Positions 54,614 through 63,309 of a stretch of 64,000 nt of DNA are shown piece after piece. The stretch is from Bacteroidota bacterium. GTDB lineage: Bacteria; Bacteroidota; Bacteroidia; Bacteroidales; Paludibacteraceae. The position numbers and the translations under genes are program-made. Location: contig JAEWUM010000014.1 of the NCBI GenBank assembly GCA_023459355.1, forward strand, positions 1-64,000. Reading direction: 5' to 3'. Each line of letters opens with the position of its first letter. Position 1 is the stretch's first letter. The notes under the pieces are model-generated. The model had not been told where the DNA came from, did no database searches, and saw nothing but the letters and a program-made list of their open reading frames with translations.

Positions 54614-54954
54614 TTTTCTGTCAATTTAAGGATTCTATCAATGAAAATCTTAGATTCGGGGTATAATTCAATTTCTTTTTGAAGCATAGCTTTCCCTTCT
54701 GATACTTTGTCTGCTTGCAATAGCAAGAAACCATAGTCAGCATAAATACCCGGAGGTACCATATTTCTTGAACCCTTTTGTTTTTCAATAATTTTATTGT
54801 ATGTCTTAATCAAATCCTGAATTGACTTATCGTCGCTGTTTTTTAAATAGTTATAGCTGGTAACAGGATAGTCGTTCCAGGTGTATAATTGCTTCTGCAT
54901 GGTGCATGCTGACAAAACAATTAATGTTAATATGAATATTATTAGCTGTTTCAT
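54610..54954 (-). CDS. DUF4810-family lipoprotein
   Basis: 114 residues with lipobox Cys17 (VLSACTM). Recognised by LYTWNDYPVTSYNYLKNSD, the helical IQDLIKTYNKIIEKQKG, and the TPR-like VPPGIYADYGFLLLQADKV ... MLQKEIELYPES. Genes of this family are typically found between CsgG and DUF799 lipoprotein genes, exactly as here. It overlaps its neighbours by four bases on both sides, so translation is probably coupled. The function is unknown; a structural or chaperone-like role in the CsgG-type complex is plausible. Confidence 0.85.
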   Translation of the reverse strand: MKQLIIFILTLIVLSACTMQKQLYTWNDYPVTSYNYLKNSDDKSIQDLIKTYNKIIEKQKGSRNMVPPGIYADYGFLLLQADKVSEGKAMLQKEIELYPESKIFIDRILKLTEK

Positions 54955-55283
54955 GGTAAAATGATTTTTTTCGTTTCTTGTGACGAAATGAAAATTTGTT
55001 TATTTATCAGTAAATTGCTCTTATAAGAAACAATAAGGGTGTGTTTACCCGTAGGGATAGCATATACTTTACCTTTTAATCTGGAAATTTTATCATTGTA
55101 AACCTCAGCATTAAAACCTGGGTTACCATCAATCACAACATCAACACCTCCGCTATAATCAGATGGATTTCCTATAAATTCCAAGAAAGACTCATTTTCC
55201 AAACCAGACGATGCTGATTTTACTCCTGTACATCCAACCAATACAAATAAACCGATTGTTAAAACAAATAGTGCTTTTTTCAT
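54951..55283 (-). CDS. Small lipoprotein of unknown function in the CsgG operon
   Basis: 110 residues with lipobox Cys18 (FVLVGCTGV). The mature part is beta-rich (GGVDVVIDGNPGFNAEVY, GKVYAIPTGKHTLIVSYK), like a PEGA-type or carboxypeptidase-regulatory small sandwich domain. It overlaps the CsgG gene and the DUF4810 gene by four bases each. I recognise no named family with certainty. In related CsgG/DUF4810/DUF799 clusters this gene is usually missing, so it may be a specific addition. Confidence 0.75.
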   Translation of the reverse strand: MKKALFVLTIGLFVLVGCTGVKSASSGLENESFLEFIGNPSDYSGGVDVVIDGNPGFNAEVYNDKISRLKGKVYAIPTGKHTLIVSYKSNLLINKQIFISSQETKKIILP

Positions 55284-56212
55284 TTTATTATTTCTTTTAT
55301 GTAGTAGTTATTCAAGTTGTTTTTATCAATTTCGCCTTCTTGAAACGAAACCATTGAAAATTCATTTTGTGGATTGTCTCCAGCCATATAATCGACTTTA
55401 ATTTTCCCGATTGTTTTTCCCGGCAATTCAATCAGCATTCCTGTTTGAGGATTTTTCACGCTTTTACCTTTCTCAACCACCTCATAGGTATCACCCAGTT
55501 TTATTCCCTGACTTTTGCCCCCGGAAATAATGATTCCGTTTTCATCATATGATAAAAAGTAAGATTTCCAAGGTCGATCCATGCAGTTGTTAATTATATT
55601 TTCTACTAATTTGGATATGGCTGCAGATATTGCTTTGTCGCTTAATGTAGCATCATAATCAGTCCTTTCGCCAAATCCCATCACGGTTTTATTGGTGGTT
55701 TCAGCTTCACCTTTCGCTTCCTCAGAATAAATTATCTGACCAGTTGACACATCAATTAATCTAACACTTACCCCCGCTTGTACAGTCTGAGTTTTCGTCC
55801 TTGAAAACGCGTTTACATCTCCGACGTTCTTCCTTCCAAATTCAGTAATGGAACCCACTATTAAATAGTCTGCTCCCACCTTTTGAAAACCTTCATTTCC
55901 GGCAATCTTCATTTCTTCTAAAATTTTATCCATATCTTGTCTTTCCAATAATATGAACTTTTCAGATGCAGCCAGCTTAGTTGACAATATATCAACAGCT
56001 TGTCTTCCTAAAGGATCATTTTCTTTATTATAAAAGACGCCTTTTGCATATTCAGTTTCATTTGAAAATCTAGCAATCGCAACTTTTCTTTTTAAAACTT
56101 GAACCTCTTGTTGAGCTGGTTGAATTTGTGGTTGAGTTTGAACAACTTGCTTTTGCGTAGTGCAAGCTGCAATAACTGAAACTAATGCAGTTAAAAAAAA
56201 TATTCTTTTCAT
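55280..56212 (-). CDS. CsgG/HfaB-like lipoprotein
   Basis: 310 residues with lipobox Cys17 (VIAACTTQ). The CsgG core at about 40-210 has KVAIARFSNETEYAKG, LGRQAVDILSTKLAASEKFILLER, GADYLIVGSITEFGRK and VSVRLIDVSTGQIIYSEEAKGE. The last 90 residues add a small beta domain (GIKLGDTYEVVEKGK...). In E. coli CsgG forms an outer-membrane pore for curli; no curli subunit genes are seen here, so a different export or envelope role is likely. First gene of a four-gene overlapping operon. Confidence 0.88.
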   Translation of the reverse strand: MKRIFFLTALVSVIAACTTQKQVVQTQPQIQPAQQEVQVLKRKVAIARFSNETEYAKGVFYNKENDPLGRQAVDILSTKLAASEKFILLERQDMDKILEEMKIAGNEGFQKVGADYLIVGSITEFGRKNVGDVNAFSRTKTQTVQAGVSVRLIDVSTGQIIYSEEAKGEAETTNKTVMGFGERTDYDATLSDKAISAAISKLVENIINNCMDRPWKSYFLSYDENGIIISGGKSQGIKLGDTYEVVEKGKSVKNPQTGMLIELPGKTIGKIKVDYMAGDNPQNEFSMVSFQEGEIDKNNLNNYYIKEIIK

Positions 56213-56514
56213 ATTTGTATAGTATTGATTTATATTTAAATTACGCTATTTGCATAATAGCATTTAAGAAGAGTTTATTCAAATTAACTGGAATTAATTA
56301 TGCGTATTTTCATAGCGTTTTATTTGAAGATTAAATGTTTATTATATAATAATTTGAAATTATACTTTGTTATTGTAAATTGAGGTAGTAAAATTACATA
56401 TTATTTTAACAAAACAAGCAGGAAACACAAAAAATGTAAAAAAACATTTATATGGCTAATAATTGTATTTTTTTGATTCAATTTAACAATAGTTCGTTAA
56501 AAATATAATAGTAT
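56213..56514. other. Gene-free A/T-rich stretch upstream of the CsgG-type operon
   Basis: About 300 bases, mostly A/T, which should hold the promoter of the lipoprotein operon, though no perfect -7 match was found. TTAACAATAGTTCGTTAA at about 56483-56500 weakly resembles GTTAAACTTTGTTAGA read in reverse at 57799-57815, so it may be the left end of the adjacent IS element. Confidence 0.35.
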
Positions 56515-57732
56515 TTACGCCGCAATTGCGGCAAATTCAATGAGTTCTTTGACAAGTTTAGCATTTAATCTTCTGTTCGGTCTGATGCCAGATACACGAA
56601 TAAATCTTTCGAGTAGAAATGCGTTGTGCATCATGGTTTTATGGGAAGCTATCGAGAAGGGAATTTTCCTTTCTTTAGCTACCGCTTTGGCTAAGTTCAC
56701 CGAGGTTAGGGAAGCGTTAAAGTTGAAAGAGAGTTTAGCCACATCCCTTGCCTGAGATTGTGTAAGACCTGTAAACCCCTTCGCATCTCTGAAGCAAAAT
56801 TCAATTTGGAAACGTGTACGGTAGTATTCAATTACATCTTTACCGCTCATGGTCTGATCTGTAGAAAAGTAAAGCTTGTGGGTTTTTCTGTCTTTTGAAT
56901 ACCAAATCACCAAGCTAATGTTTTGCTTGAGGGATTTGCAATAAGCTACCAACGCATATAGTTCGCCCTGATTGTTATCAGAACTGATTTTTTGAACCCG
57001 GGATGTATCCAGGTTATTAAAATCAATTCTTCCATCGTATATCCGTGGACGTCCTTTCTTCCCGCTGGGTTTTTCAAGGGTTGGATAAAAAAGAGCGGCA
57101 TCGTCGCGCAAACGGCTGATCAACTCGAGATTCATCTGCTGTAACCCGGTTACGAAGTTGTTTTTTGCAAAATAAGCATCGGCTACCACGTATGAACTGG
57201 CTTTTACAAGTTCATCTTTCATTGAATTGAGAACTAACAGATACCAGTCAATCAAAGTGGCATCCCGATTCTCTAATGTTTTGGTGTCGGGTGTTTGTAC
57301 CGCCTGAAGGCTGATACAGTCTTTGGTGTCAATATCAATCAAACTAACACCCAATATCTCCAAACCTCTTTTTGTTGTACCGGCACAGCCCGACCAGAAG
57401 TAACCAATTCAAGGAGTATCTTTGCCCGATTTAGAGATAAAGCTGGGATCAACTGCAATGGCTTTTCGTTCCCCGGTTAATACCTTGTCGGACAATTTAA
57501 GATTAAATTCGAGCCAGTCAAAATCTTTTGAGAAGTTCTGGCGAAAACGTTGCTCGCAAGATCGACCATATCTTCCCAATTGAAGGAAATTAATCCTGCC
57601 GGGAATAACCATATATAAAATCAACGTTTCCATGAATAATGTTTTAAAACTTTTGCGTAACTTCGTGGTCATTCCACTGAGAATATCGCTACAGATACCC
57701 TTGTATTGGTTAAGTATGCTGGTTCTTTTCAT
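56515..57732 (-). pseudogene. IS4-type transposase interrupted by an in-frame stop
   Basis: A single reading frame of about 405 codons with one TGA at 57409-57411, between KSGKDTP and IGYFWSG. There is no frame change, so a single nonsense mutation explains the break. The DDE pieces are present: AVDPSFISKSGK (first Asp), VVADAYFAKNN (second Asp) and YRTRFQIEFCFRDAK, which fits the Y-x2-R-x3-E-x6-K signature of IS4-family enzymes. Start at ATG 57732 (MKRTSILN). Element ends are not resolved; weak inverted repeats at about 56483 and 57815 are candidates. Stop-codon read-through cannot be excluded. Confidence 0.85.
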
Positions 57733-57789
57733 TGCCTTTATTAGTCTTCGAATCACTATAAAGATACTGAATACCAGCGACTTAACCAA

Positions 57790-58630
57790 TTATTTTATGT
57801 TAAACTTTGTTAGATAACCACTTGATTATTAATTTATTAAATGAATATTTACCGAAGTATTGTATAATGTAAAAATACTAAAACTTTATCAATAATAGCA
57901 TTTAATAAGTTGAAATTTCGATATTTTTAATTTGTAACATGAACAAAAGAATTTAAGTTTGTCTATGTGTTGATAGATAGTGTTTTACTTTTCCTGTAAT
58001 GAAGCCTTGTTGATAGAGGAAAAAGATTTTTTATCAATCTTAGCAGATCTTACCTCCGCATTGATAATTATCATTTGATACAGTTGCTTTTTGGTTTGTG
58101 GAAATGTAGATTAAGCTGGCGCCTTAATACAATAAAAAAATAACGTTGTTACCCTTTTTGTGGATAAGTATTTGGTAGATTAGTTATTATACATATATTT
58201 TACTTTTATCTGTATTAGTTCTACATCATACTGAATCTGGATTTACACTCCGGCATACCCTGGTGCTTCATTACAGTAAACGCTGTATTGTCAGGGGTCA
58301 TCTTGCATTGGTTCTTCAGTAATCGATGTGCTGCTGACTTTAATTGTCTTTCCGGCCTAAATCATGATTGTTGCGCTATTGCGATAGTAGTTGGTTGATC
58401 TGCTGAAGCTGTGAAGGTGACAAGTATAGCTAACTTTATCTTCTGTCAGAAGTTCGTTGTTGATTGTGGCTGTGGGTTTATTCTCGTCGAAGTAAACATC
58501 TTCTTCAGTCTAGGTAAACAAAAGCAGCGAAATAGAGGTGCTTCAGATTATTTAATCAAAACCATAAGCAGGCGTCCAAATAGATTGGATTTAATATGGG
58601 ATGTGTGGTAGGAAATAAGTGGTTAAATTT
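57790..58630. other. Non-coding interval with a decayed coding remnant
   Basis: About 840 bases with no intact gene. The first 400 bases are very A/T-rich and unremarkable. From 58232 to 58516 the sequence is more balanced and looks like an old gene on the minus strand (separate entry). Confidence 0.5.
58232..58516 (-). pseudogene. Decayed coding remnant, minus strand
   Basis: One minus-strand frame reads protein-like stretches (DVYFDENKPTATINNELL, then AGKTIKVSSTSITEE, then YSVYCNEAPGYAG) separated by several stop codons without a frame change. The pieces resemble extracellular beta-sandwich repeats of adhesin-like proteins, but are too short to assign. The higher G/C content compared with the flanks supports a former gene. 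Confidence 0.35.
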
Positions 58631-59356
58631 TCAATGCCCCCCTCCTTTCAGCATTACCACTACACCTCTCCAGATTACATAAAGGTCGGTAAGGAATAGT
58701 TTCCAGGAGGAGTAATGAAGACAACGGTACACATATTCATATTCATAGATGGGTTTCCCGAATTCAGGTGTACCTTTGCGTACATGGCCGTAACCCAGCA
58801 GTCCCCCGCGTATTAGCTTACGCGTTACATTGCCCTGTGCCAAATCCCGCTCGTAGTGGTGTATGGCGAGCGGACGGGGACCTACAATCGACATGTCACC
58901 TTTTAAAACCATGTAAAATTGAGGAATTTCATCCAGATAAAATTTCTTTACAAAAGCACCCAGATAAGTACGGGCTTCAGGCATCCATTCGTTTTTATAC
59001 GCATGCCAGTCGCCTTTTGCCTGAAGTTCTTTGTCTATATAAGATGTTTTAATCAGGCGGATTTTCCATTTCTTAATGATTTTACCCTGGCTTACCGCAT
59101 TGTAGTAAAAAAATAACGGACCTCTGTTTTCCGGAACCAAAACTCCTTCGATAAAATTAAAAATCAACAGGATGATGATAGCTGGTAAAAACAGAATAAG
59201 CAGTGCAAAAGCGACCAGTTTGTCGAATACTAATTTTAAAAAACGAATTTTAATGGGTTGATTCAGTTCGAATATCTCACGGTATTTTTCTTTAATCTCC
59301 TCTGTTGGTGGTGTGTACGGAAACGCTTCAATTGGCTCGGAGTTAGCATTCATCAT
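58631..59356 (-). CDS. Bacterial sugar transferase (polyprenyl-phosphate sugar phosphotransferase)
   Basis: 241 residues. One membrane segment at about 47-70 (LVAFALLILFLPAIIILLIF), then the catalytic domain of the WcaJ/RfbP C-terminal type: RGPLFFYYNAVSQGK, a KWKIRLIKT-like segment, FYLDEIPQFYMVLKGDMSIVGPRP and the distal LLGYGHVRKG. These enzymes start exopolysaccharide or O-antigen units by transferring a sugar-1-phosphate to undecaprenyl phosphate at the inner membrane. It stands alone, with a -7 box upstream at 59407-59414; no other glycan-synthesis genes are adjacent. Confidence 0.88.
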   Translation of the reverse strand: MMNANSEPIEAFPYTPPTEEIKEKYREIFELNQPIKIRFLKLVFDKLVAFALLILFLPAIIILLIFNFIEGVLVPENRGPLFFYYNAVSQGKIIKKWKIRLIKTSYIDKELQAKGDWHAYKNEWMPEARTYLGAFVKKFYLDEIPQFYMVLKGDMSIVGPRPLAIHHYERDLAQGNVTRKLIRGGLLGYGHVRKGTPEFGKPIYEYEYVYRCLHYSSWKLFLTDLYVIWRGVVVMLKGGGH

Positions 59357-59406
59357 AGTTTGTGTATTGTGCGTTGTTAGTTCTAACTTGTTTGTTTAAA
59401 CAGGTG

Positions 59407-59414
59407 CAAAATTA
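59407..59414 (-). promoter_or_regulatory. -7 promoter box for the sugar transferase
   Basis: CAAAATTA on the plus strand is TAATTTTG on the minus strand, 50 bases upstream of the start at 59356. Confidence 0.55.
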
Positions 59415-59532
59415 ATAAAAATGTTGAAATGGGACAATAAAAAAGTTTACTGTAACTGAAAATTAACTTTTGATGATTGTGGCTGAAGGCTTATTGATAA
59501 GCGCAGAATTGTAGGGGCTATAAAAACAAGAA

Positions 59533-59562
59533 GGGTTGTCATCACGACAACCCAATCTTTTT
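59533..59562. terminator. Bidirectional hairpin terminator
   Basis: GGGTTGTC / GACAACCC, 8 bp perfect, loop ATCAC, with T-rich sequence on both outer sides (read on the respective strands). It may end the DUF2147 transcript on the minus strand. Confidence 0.75.
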
Positions 59563-59722
59563 ATTAACCTTAAATCTAATACCATGAAAAACACAGTGCA
59601 AATATAAAGCGTTTTTTTATGTTGTACAACATGTTTTCCAGGAAATTTGCCATGTTTAACATAAATTAACTGTATTGGTTTTTGTGTTTAATTGTATGTT
59701 GCACATTATCAATGTGATATGA

Positions 59723-60160
59723 TTATTTGTTTTTTATCCAGGTTTGAGTTCTTCCGATAAGACCTCCCCTGTCTAAGGAGCCCCTGACATTCAGATTGCC
59801 TGTTTTTGCATCGTAACTGATGTTGCATTTATAGACTTTCCCATTGTTAGGGTCTAAAATTGTTCCTCCTGTGAGGGTCCCATTTTTCTCAGTCATCTCA
59901 TTCAATATTAGCATACCCAAAATTGCTTTATCTTTATTGGCACCTGTACATTCGGTGCATTTTTTATCCGGGTTTTTGAAAAGATGTTCAATCTTGCCAT
60001 AATATTTGCCATTTGTGGCTTTGAAAATATAGACAATTGATTTCGTGGATCCATCTTCGTCGTCGATGGTTTTCCACCTGCCCAGGATCTGGTCGACCTG
60101 ACCATGTGCCAACACGTTGAAAGCGATAGCAAAAAGCAAAAATAAAATGTTTCTTTTCAT
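59723..60160 (-). CDS. Secreted DUF2147-family protein
   Basis: 145 residues with a signal peptide (MKRNILFLLFAIAFNVLAHG). The mature domain has DUF2147 marks: QILGRWKTIDDEDGSTKSIV, YYGKIEHLF, LGMLILNEM, GGTILDPNNGKVYKCNI and the late GLIGRTQTWIK. It is a small periplasmic or surface beta-barrel of unknown function. The pair CTEC (two Cys) may bind metal or form a disulfide. A -7 box lies at 60275-60282. It is transcribed alone. Confidence 0.9.
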   Translation of the reverse strand: MKRNILFLLFAIAFNVLAHGQVDQILGRWKTIDDEDGSTKSIVYIFKATNGKYYGKIEHLFKNPDKKCTECTGANKDKAILGMLILNEMTEKNGTLTGGTILDPNNGKVYKCNISYDAKTGNLNVRGSLDRGGLIGRTQTWIKNK

Positions 60161-60274
60161 AATAGTGAATTTTTAGTCCCCGATTCCCCTGTAGGAGAAC
60201 TTTTTAAAAAAGGGTGTTAATTTGATTCGATTGATTCTAACTTTTTGTTTGATAATTTGTTAAACAATAGGCCA

Positions 60275-60282
60275 CAAAGATA
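60275..60282 (-). promoter_or_regulatory. -7 promoter box for the DUF2147 gene
   Basis: CAAAGATA on the plus strand is TATCTTTG on the minus strand (TAnnTTTG), giving a leader of about 110 bases. Confidence 0.5.
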
Positions 60283-60345
60283 GATATTTTTTTAATTATC
60301 ATACAGCAAGCATGCACATGTCTTTCGGGAAAGCTGTTTTTTTCG

Positions 60346-60353
60346 TAATTTTG
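60346..60353 (+). promoter_or_regulatory. -7 promoter box for the antiporter
   Basis: TAATTTTG matches TAnnTTTG, 40 bases before the ATG at 60394. Confidence 0.55.
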
Positions 60354-60393
60354 CGGCTCGAAATTATAAATATTCTAATTTTATTAATTAAAG

Positions 60394-61557
60394 ATGAAGA
60401 AAATAGTACTATTCTCCCTGTGTTTGGTTGTCGGATTGGTTTTCTCTCAATTGCTTCCGGATATCCTCGGGAATAACTATGATAACTTTAAACTTGTATC
60501 CGGCCTGACGCTCTCTGTTGCACTGTCGTTTATCATGATTAATGTAGGGCGTGAATTTGATCTGGATAAAAAAAAATGGCGTTCCTATTCGTTGGATTAT
60601 TACGTGGCAATGATGACCGCTGCGTTACCCTGGATTTTTGTCGCGGTATATTATATGTGGCTGATGCCTGATGGCATGTTTGGCAATTGGGATGCCTGGA
60701 AAAATAACTTATTGTTGAGCCGTTTTGCTGCTCCCACATCCGCGGGGATTTTGTTTACCATGTTGGCAGCAGTGGGACTCAAATCCAGTTGGATATACAA
60801 AAAGATACAAACCCTGGCGATCTTCGATGATCTGGATACGATTCTGTTGATGATTCCTTTGCAGATATTAATGGTCGGATTACAATGGGAATTACACATC
60901 GTTATTTTTGTTGTTTTTGCATTGTTGTTCTTGGGTTGGAAAAAATTGAATGCCTTTCAGTTGCCACAACGCTGGTATCATATTGCTTTATACGCTGTTG
61001 CCGTTGTGTTTCTGTCGGAAGCTATCTACCATACCTCTAAAATGGTTTTTACAAACGGGATTCACATTGAGGTCTTGCTTCCGGCTTTTGTGTTAGGAAT
61101 GATTATCAGGAATGAGCATAAAGAAAGAGAGTCGGATCACAGTGCCGCGAACCTGATTTCGTATATTTTCATGTTTTTGGTCGGTATGAGTATGCCGGTC
61201 TTCATGAATCAACTGGAAAGTGTCAATGGCGAAAGTGTTGGCAGTATGATGCAACCGGTGATGTCCTGGGGTGAAATCGGTTTGCATGTTATAATAGTGA
61301 CTGTCTTATCGAATATTGGTAAATTATATCCCCTGTTGCATTATCGTGACAGGAAATTTTCTGAACGACTTGCCATTTCAATCGGAATGTTTACCCGGGG
61401 TGAAGTGGGAGCGGGCATTATTTTTATAGCCATAGGTTACAATATCGGCGGACCGTTGCTGGCAATTTCCGTGTTAACACTGGTGCTTAATCTCGTGTTG
61501 ACAGGCTTTTTTATCGTGTTGGTGCGCAAGTTGGCTTTGAAGTCAGTGCAGGGATAA
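60394..61557 (+). CDS. Cation/proton antiporter-like membrane protein
   Basis: 387 residues with about ten to twelve hydrophobic segments. The pattern of LSVALSFIMINVGREFDLD, RFAAPTSAGILFTMLAAVGL and LAIFDDLDTILLMIPLQ (paired acidic residues inside a helix, as in NhaA/CPA2 exchangers), then RGEVGAGIIFIAIGYN, fits the sodium or potassium/proton antiporter superfamily. Inner membrane. The Asp pair in FDDLDT is a likely ion-binding site. The ion is not predictable from sequence. Own promoter; the mdh gene follows after 120 bases. Confidence 0.8.
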   Translation: MKKIVLFSLCLVVGLVFSQLLPDILGNNYDNFKLVSGLTLSVALSFIMINVGREFDLDKKKWRSYSLDYYVAMMTAALPWIFVAVYYMWLMPDGMFGNWDAWKNNLLLSRFAAPTSAGILFTMLAAVGLKSSWIYKKIQTLAIFDDLDTILLMIPLQILMVGLQWELHIVIFVVFALLFLGWKKLNAFQLPQRWYHIALYAVAVVFLSEAIYHTSKMVFTNGIHIEVLLPAFVLGMIIRNEHKERESDHSAANLISYIFMFLVGMSMPVFMNQLESVNGESVGSMMQPVMSWGEIGLHVIIVTVLSNIGKLYPLLHYRDRKFSERLAISIGMFTRGEVGAGIIFIAIGYNIGGPLLAISVLTLVLNLVLTGFFIVLVRKLALKSVQG

Positions 61558-61620
61558 ATAACAGTTAGTTAATAATTTGAAATAATTAAAGAAATTTTTC
61601 TTTAATTGAAGATAATGTTG

Positions 61621-61628
61621 TATTTTTG
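61621..61628 (+). promoter_or_regulatory. -7 promoter box for mdh
   Basis: TATTTTTG (TAnnTTTG) lies 49 bases before the mdh start codon, after the antiporter gene. Confidence 0.6.
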
Positions 61629-61677
61629 TGTCGCTTAATTAAGAGTATAAATAAGATTAACAAGAAAAAAAGTATTT

Positions 61678-62622
61678 ATGTCAAAAGTAACCGTAGTGGG
61701 CGCCGGAAATGTGGGCGCAACATGTGCAAATGTATTAGCAATTAATGAAGTGGCCAATCAGGTCGTATTGCTGGATGTGAAAGAAGGTTTTGCTGAAGGG
61801 AAAGCCCTTGATATCATGCAGACTGCAACATTGCTGGATTTTGATACAGTTGTAACAGGCTGTACAAACGATTATTCAAAAACAGCCGATTCAGATGTTG
61901 TTGTGATTACCTCAGGTATTCCACGCAAGCCGGGTATGACCCGCGAAGAATTAATCGGGGTAAATGCCGGTATCGTGAAAACAGTATCAGAAAACATTCT
62001 GAAGTATTCGCCCAATGCCATTCTGGTGATTGTAAGTAATCCGATGGATACCATGACTTACCTGACACTTAAAACCGCCGGATTGCCTAAGAACAAAGTA
62101 ATCGGTATGGGTGGTGCGCTCGACAGTTCCCGTTTTAAATGCTACCTGAGTAAGGCATTGAATGCGCCTGCAAACGAAATTGAAGGCATGGTGATTGGTG
62201 GTCACGGTGATACTACCATGATTCCGTTGACTCGTTTTGCTTCTTATAAAGGTCGTCCGGTTGCCGAAATTCTTGATAAAGCTGTGCTCGACAAAGTGGT
62301 GGCTGATACTATGGTGGGTGGTGCTACGTTGACAGGCTTACTCGGAACTTCTGCCTGGTATGCACCGGGTGCAGCAGCAGCTTATCTGGTTGAGTCCATC
62401 CTGCGTGATCAGAAAAAAGTGATTCCTTGTTGTGTTTCTCTTGAAGGTGAATACGGACAGAACGACATCTGTATTGGGGTTCCGGTGGTTATCGGTAAAG
62501 ATGGTGTAGAGCAAATTATTGATTATAAGCTTGATGAGTCTGAAATGGCTTTGTTCGCTAAAAGCGCAGCAGCAGTAAGGGCTACCAATGATGTACTCAA
62601 AGAAATTAATGTGCTTTCCTAA
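61678..62622 (+). CDS. mdh: Malate dehydrogenase (NAD-dependent)
   Basis: 314-residue LDH-like malate dehydrogenase interconverting malate and oxaloacetate. The Rossmann start VTVVGAGNVGATCAN is at residues 4-18. Catalytic segments are SGIPRKPGMTREELI (substrate-binding Arg), VSNPMDTMTYLT and VIGGHGDTTMIPL with the catalytic His. In anaerobic Bacteroidales it feeds the reductive branch from oxaloacetate to fumarate and succinate. A lone gene with its own promoter; the stop is followed by the Fur-family gene. Confidence 0.96.
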   Translation: MSKVTVVGAGNVGATCANVLAINEVANQVVLLDVKEGFAEGKALDIMQTATLLDFDTVVTGCTNDYSKTADSDVVVITSGIPRKPGMTREELIGVNAGIVKTVSENILKYSPNAILVIVSNPMDTMTYLTLKTAGLPKNKVIGMGGALDSSRFKCYLSKALNAPANEIEGMVIGGHGDTTMIPLTRFASYKGRPVAEILDKAVLDKVVADTMVGGATLTGLLGTSAWYAPGAAAAYLVESILRDQKKVIPCCVSLEGEYGQNDICIGVPVVIGKDGVEQIIDYKLDESEMALFAKSAAAVRATNDVLKEINVLS

Positions 62623-62639
62623 TTGAAGGAAAAAATTAG

Positions 62640-62647
62640 TATCTTTG
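62640..62647 (+). promoter_or_regulatory. -7 promoter box for the Fur-family gene
   Basis: TATCTTTG matches TAnnTTTG, 28 bases before the ATG at 62676. Confidence 0.6.
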
Positions 62648-62675
62648 CATCCATAAAAATTTTTCCGGAGACAAA

Positions 62676-63092
62676 ATGAAAACTTTTGGCGATGTACACA
62701 GACATCTGATCAAATTTGAAATCAGACCTTCTGTTCAAAGAACGGCAGTGATGGGTTACCTGATGAATCACGCTACCCACCCTACCGTTGATGAAATATA
62801 CGTTGCCCTGAATCCCGAAATCCCGACGCTTTCTAAAACAACTGTTTACAACACCCTGAACTTGCTTGTCGAAAAAGGTGCTGTACAAATGCTGACTATT
62901 GACGAGAGGAACGCCAGGTATGATGCCGATACATCGAGACATGCCCATTTTTATTGCCGTTGTTGCGGTAAAGTGTATGATATTTTTGATGTAAAAGCAG
63001 ATATGTACAGGTTGCCGGCCTTACCGGAATTCAAAGTGGATACAGTTGAAATCTCGTACTACGGTACATGTAAGTCTTGTCTGGGACATTGA
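62676..63092 (+). CDS. Fur-family transcriptional regulator (PerR/Fur-like)
   Basis: 138 residues. N-terminal winged helix with SVQRTAVMGYLMNHATHPTVDEIY and LSKTTVYNTLNLLVEKG (about residues 18-70), then a dimerisation domain with the regulatory metal region RYDADTSRHAHFYC and two structural zinc Cys pairs, CRCC and CKSC. This is the PerR/Fur layout; peroxide or iron is the likely signal, but the class-determining residues alone do not settle it. Co-location with sodB on the same window is loose (62 kb away), so no link is claimed. It has a terminator at 63109. Confidence 0.9.
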   Translation: MKTFGDVHRHLIKFEIRPSVQRTAVMGYLMNHATHPTVDEIYVALNPEIPTLSKTTVYNTLNLLVEKGAVQMLTIDERNARYDADTSRHAHFYCRCCGKVYDIFDVKADMYRLPALPEFKVDTVEISYYGTCKSCLGH

Positions 63093-63108
63093 AACTAAAA
63101 ATAAAAGT

Positions 63109-63140
63109 AAGAAGCACACCATATTTGGTGTGCTTTTTTT
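63109..63140 (+). terminator. Terminator after the Fur-family gene
   Basis: AAGCACACC / GGTGTGCTT, 9 bp perfect stem, loop ATATTT, then T-run. Confidence 0.85.
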
Positions 63141-63147
63141 ATCTTTG

Positions 63148-63271
63148 AACCATATAAGTCATATAAGGAACATGTAAGTAGTTCTTCTGTATTAATATTG
63201 CTATTTAAAAGATTTCAGGTAAAGTTTTAGTTCTATTAAACTTATATGCTCCTTATATGACTTATATGGTT
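63148..63271. repeat. Inverted 22-bp ATATAAG-type repeats around an 80-bp spacer
   Basis: Left arm 63148-63169 (starting AACCATATAAGTCATATA) and right arm 63250-63271 are exact reverse complements; similarity continues imperfectly inward for about nine more bases. The 80-base spacer shows no gene. Arms of this kind recur between genes in Bacteroidota (general knowledge). Confidence 0.85.
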
Positions 63272-63309
63272 TAATGATATTTGTTGTTTAAACTGTAAAA
63301 CTAAATAAT

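Larger units (their letters stand above)
59357..59722. other. Gene-free stretch with hairpin and orphan leader
   Basis: About 365 bases between the sugar transferase and DUF2147 genes. It contains the transferase promoter, a clear hairpin at 59533-59553 and a short leader-like stretch with an ATG followed after seven codons by a stop. Nothing else was recognised. Confidence 0.5.

Noticed and set aside
58411..58611. Plus-strand open frame of 66 codons near the remnant
   Set aside because: It is antisense to the better-looking decayed frame and has no recognisable family or start context.
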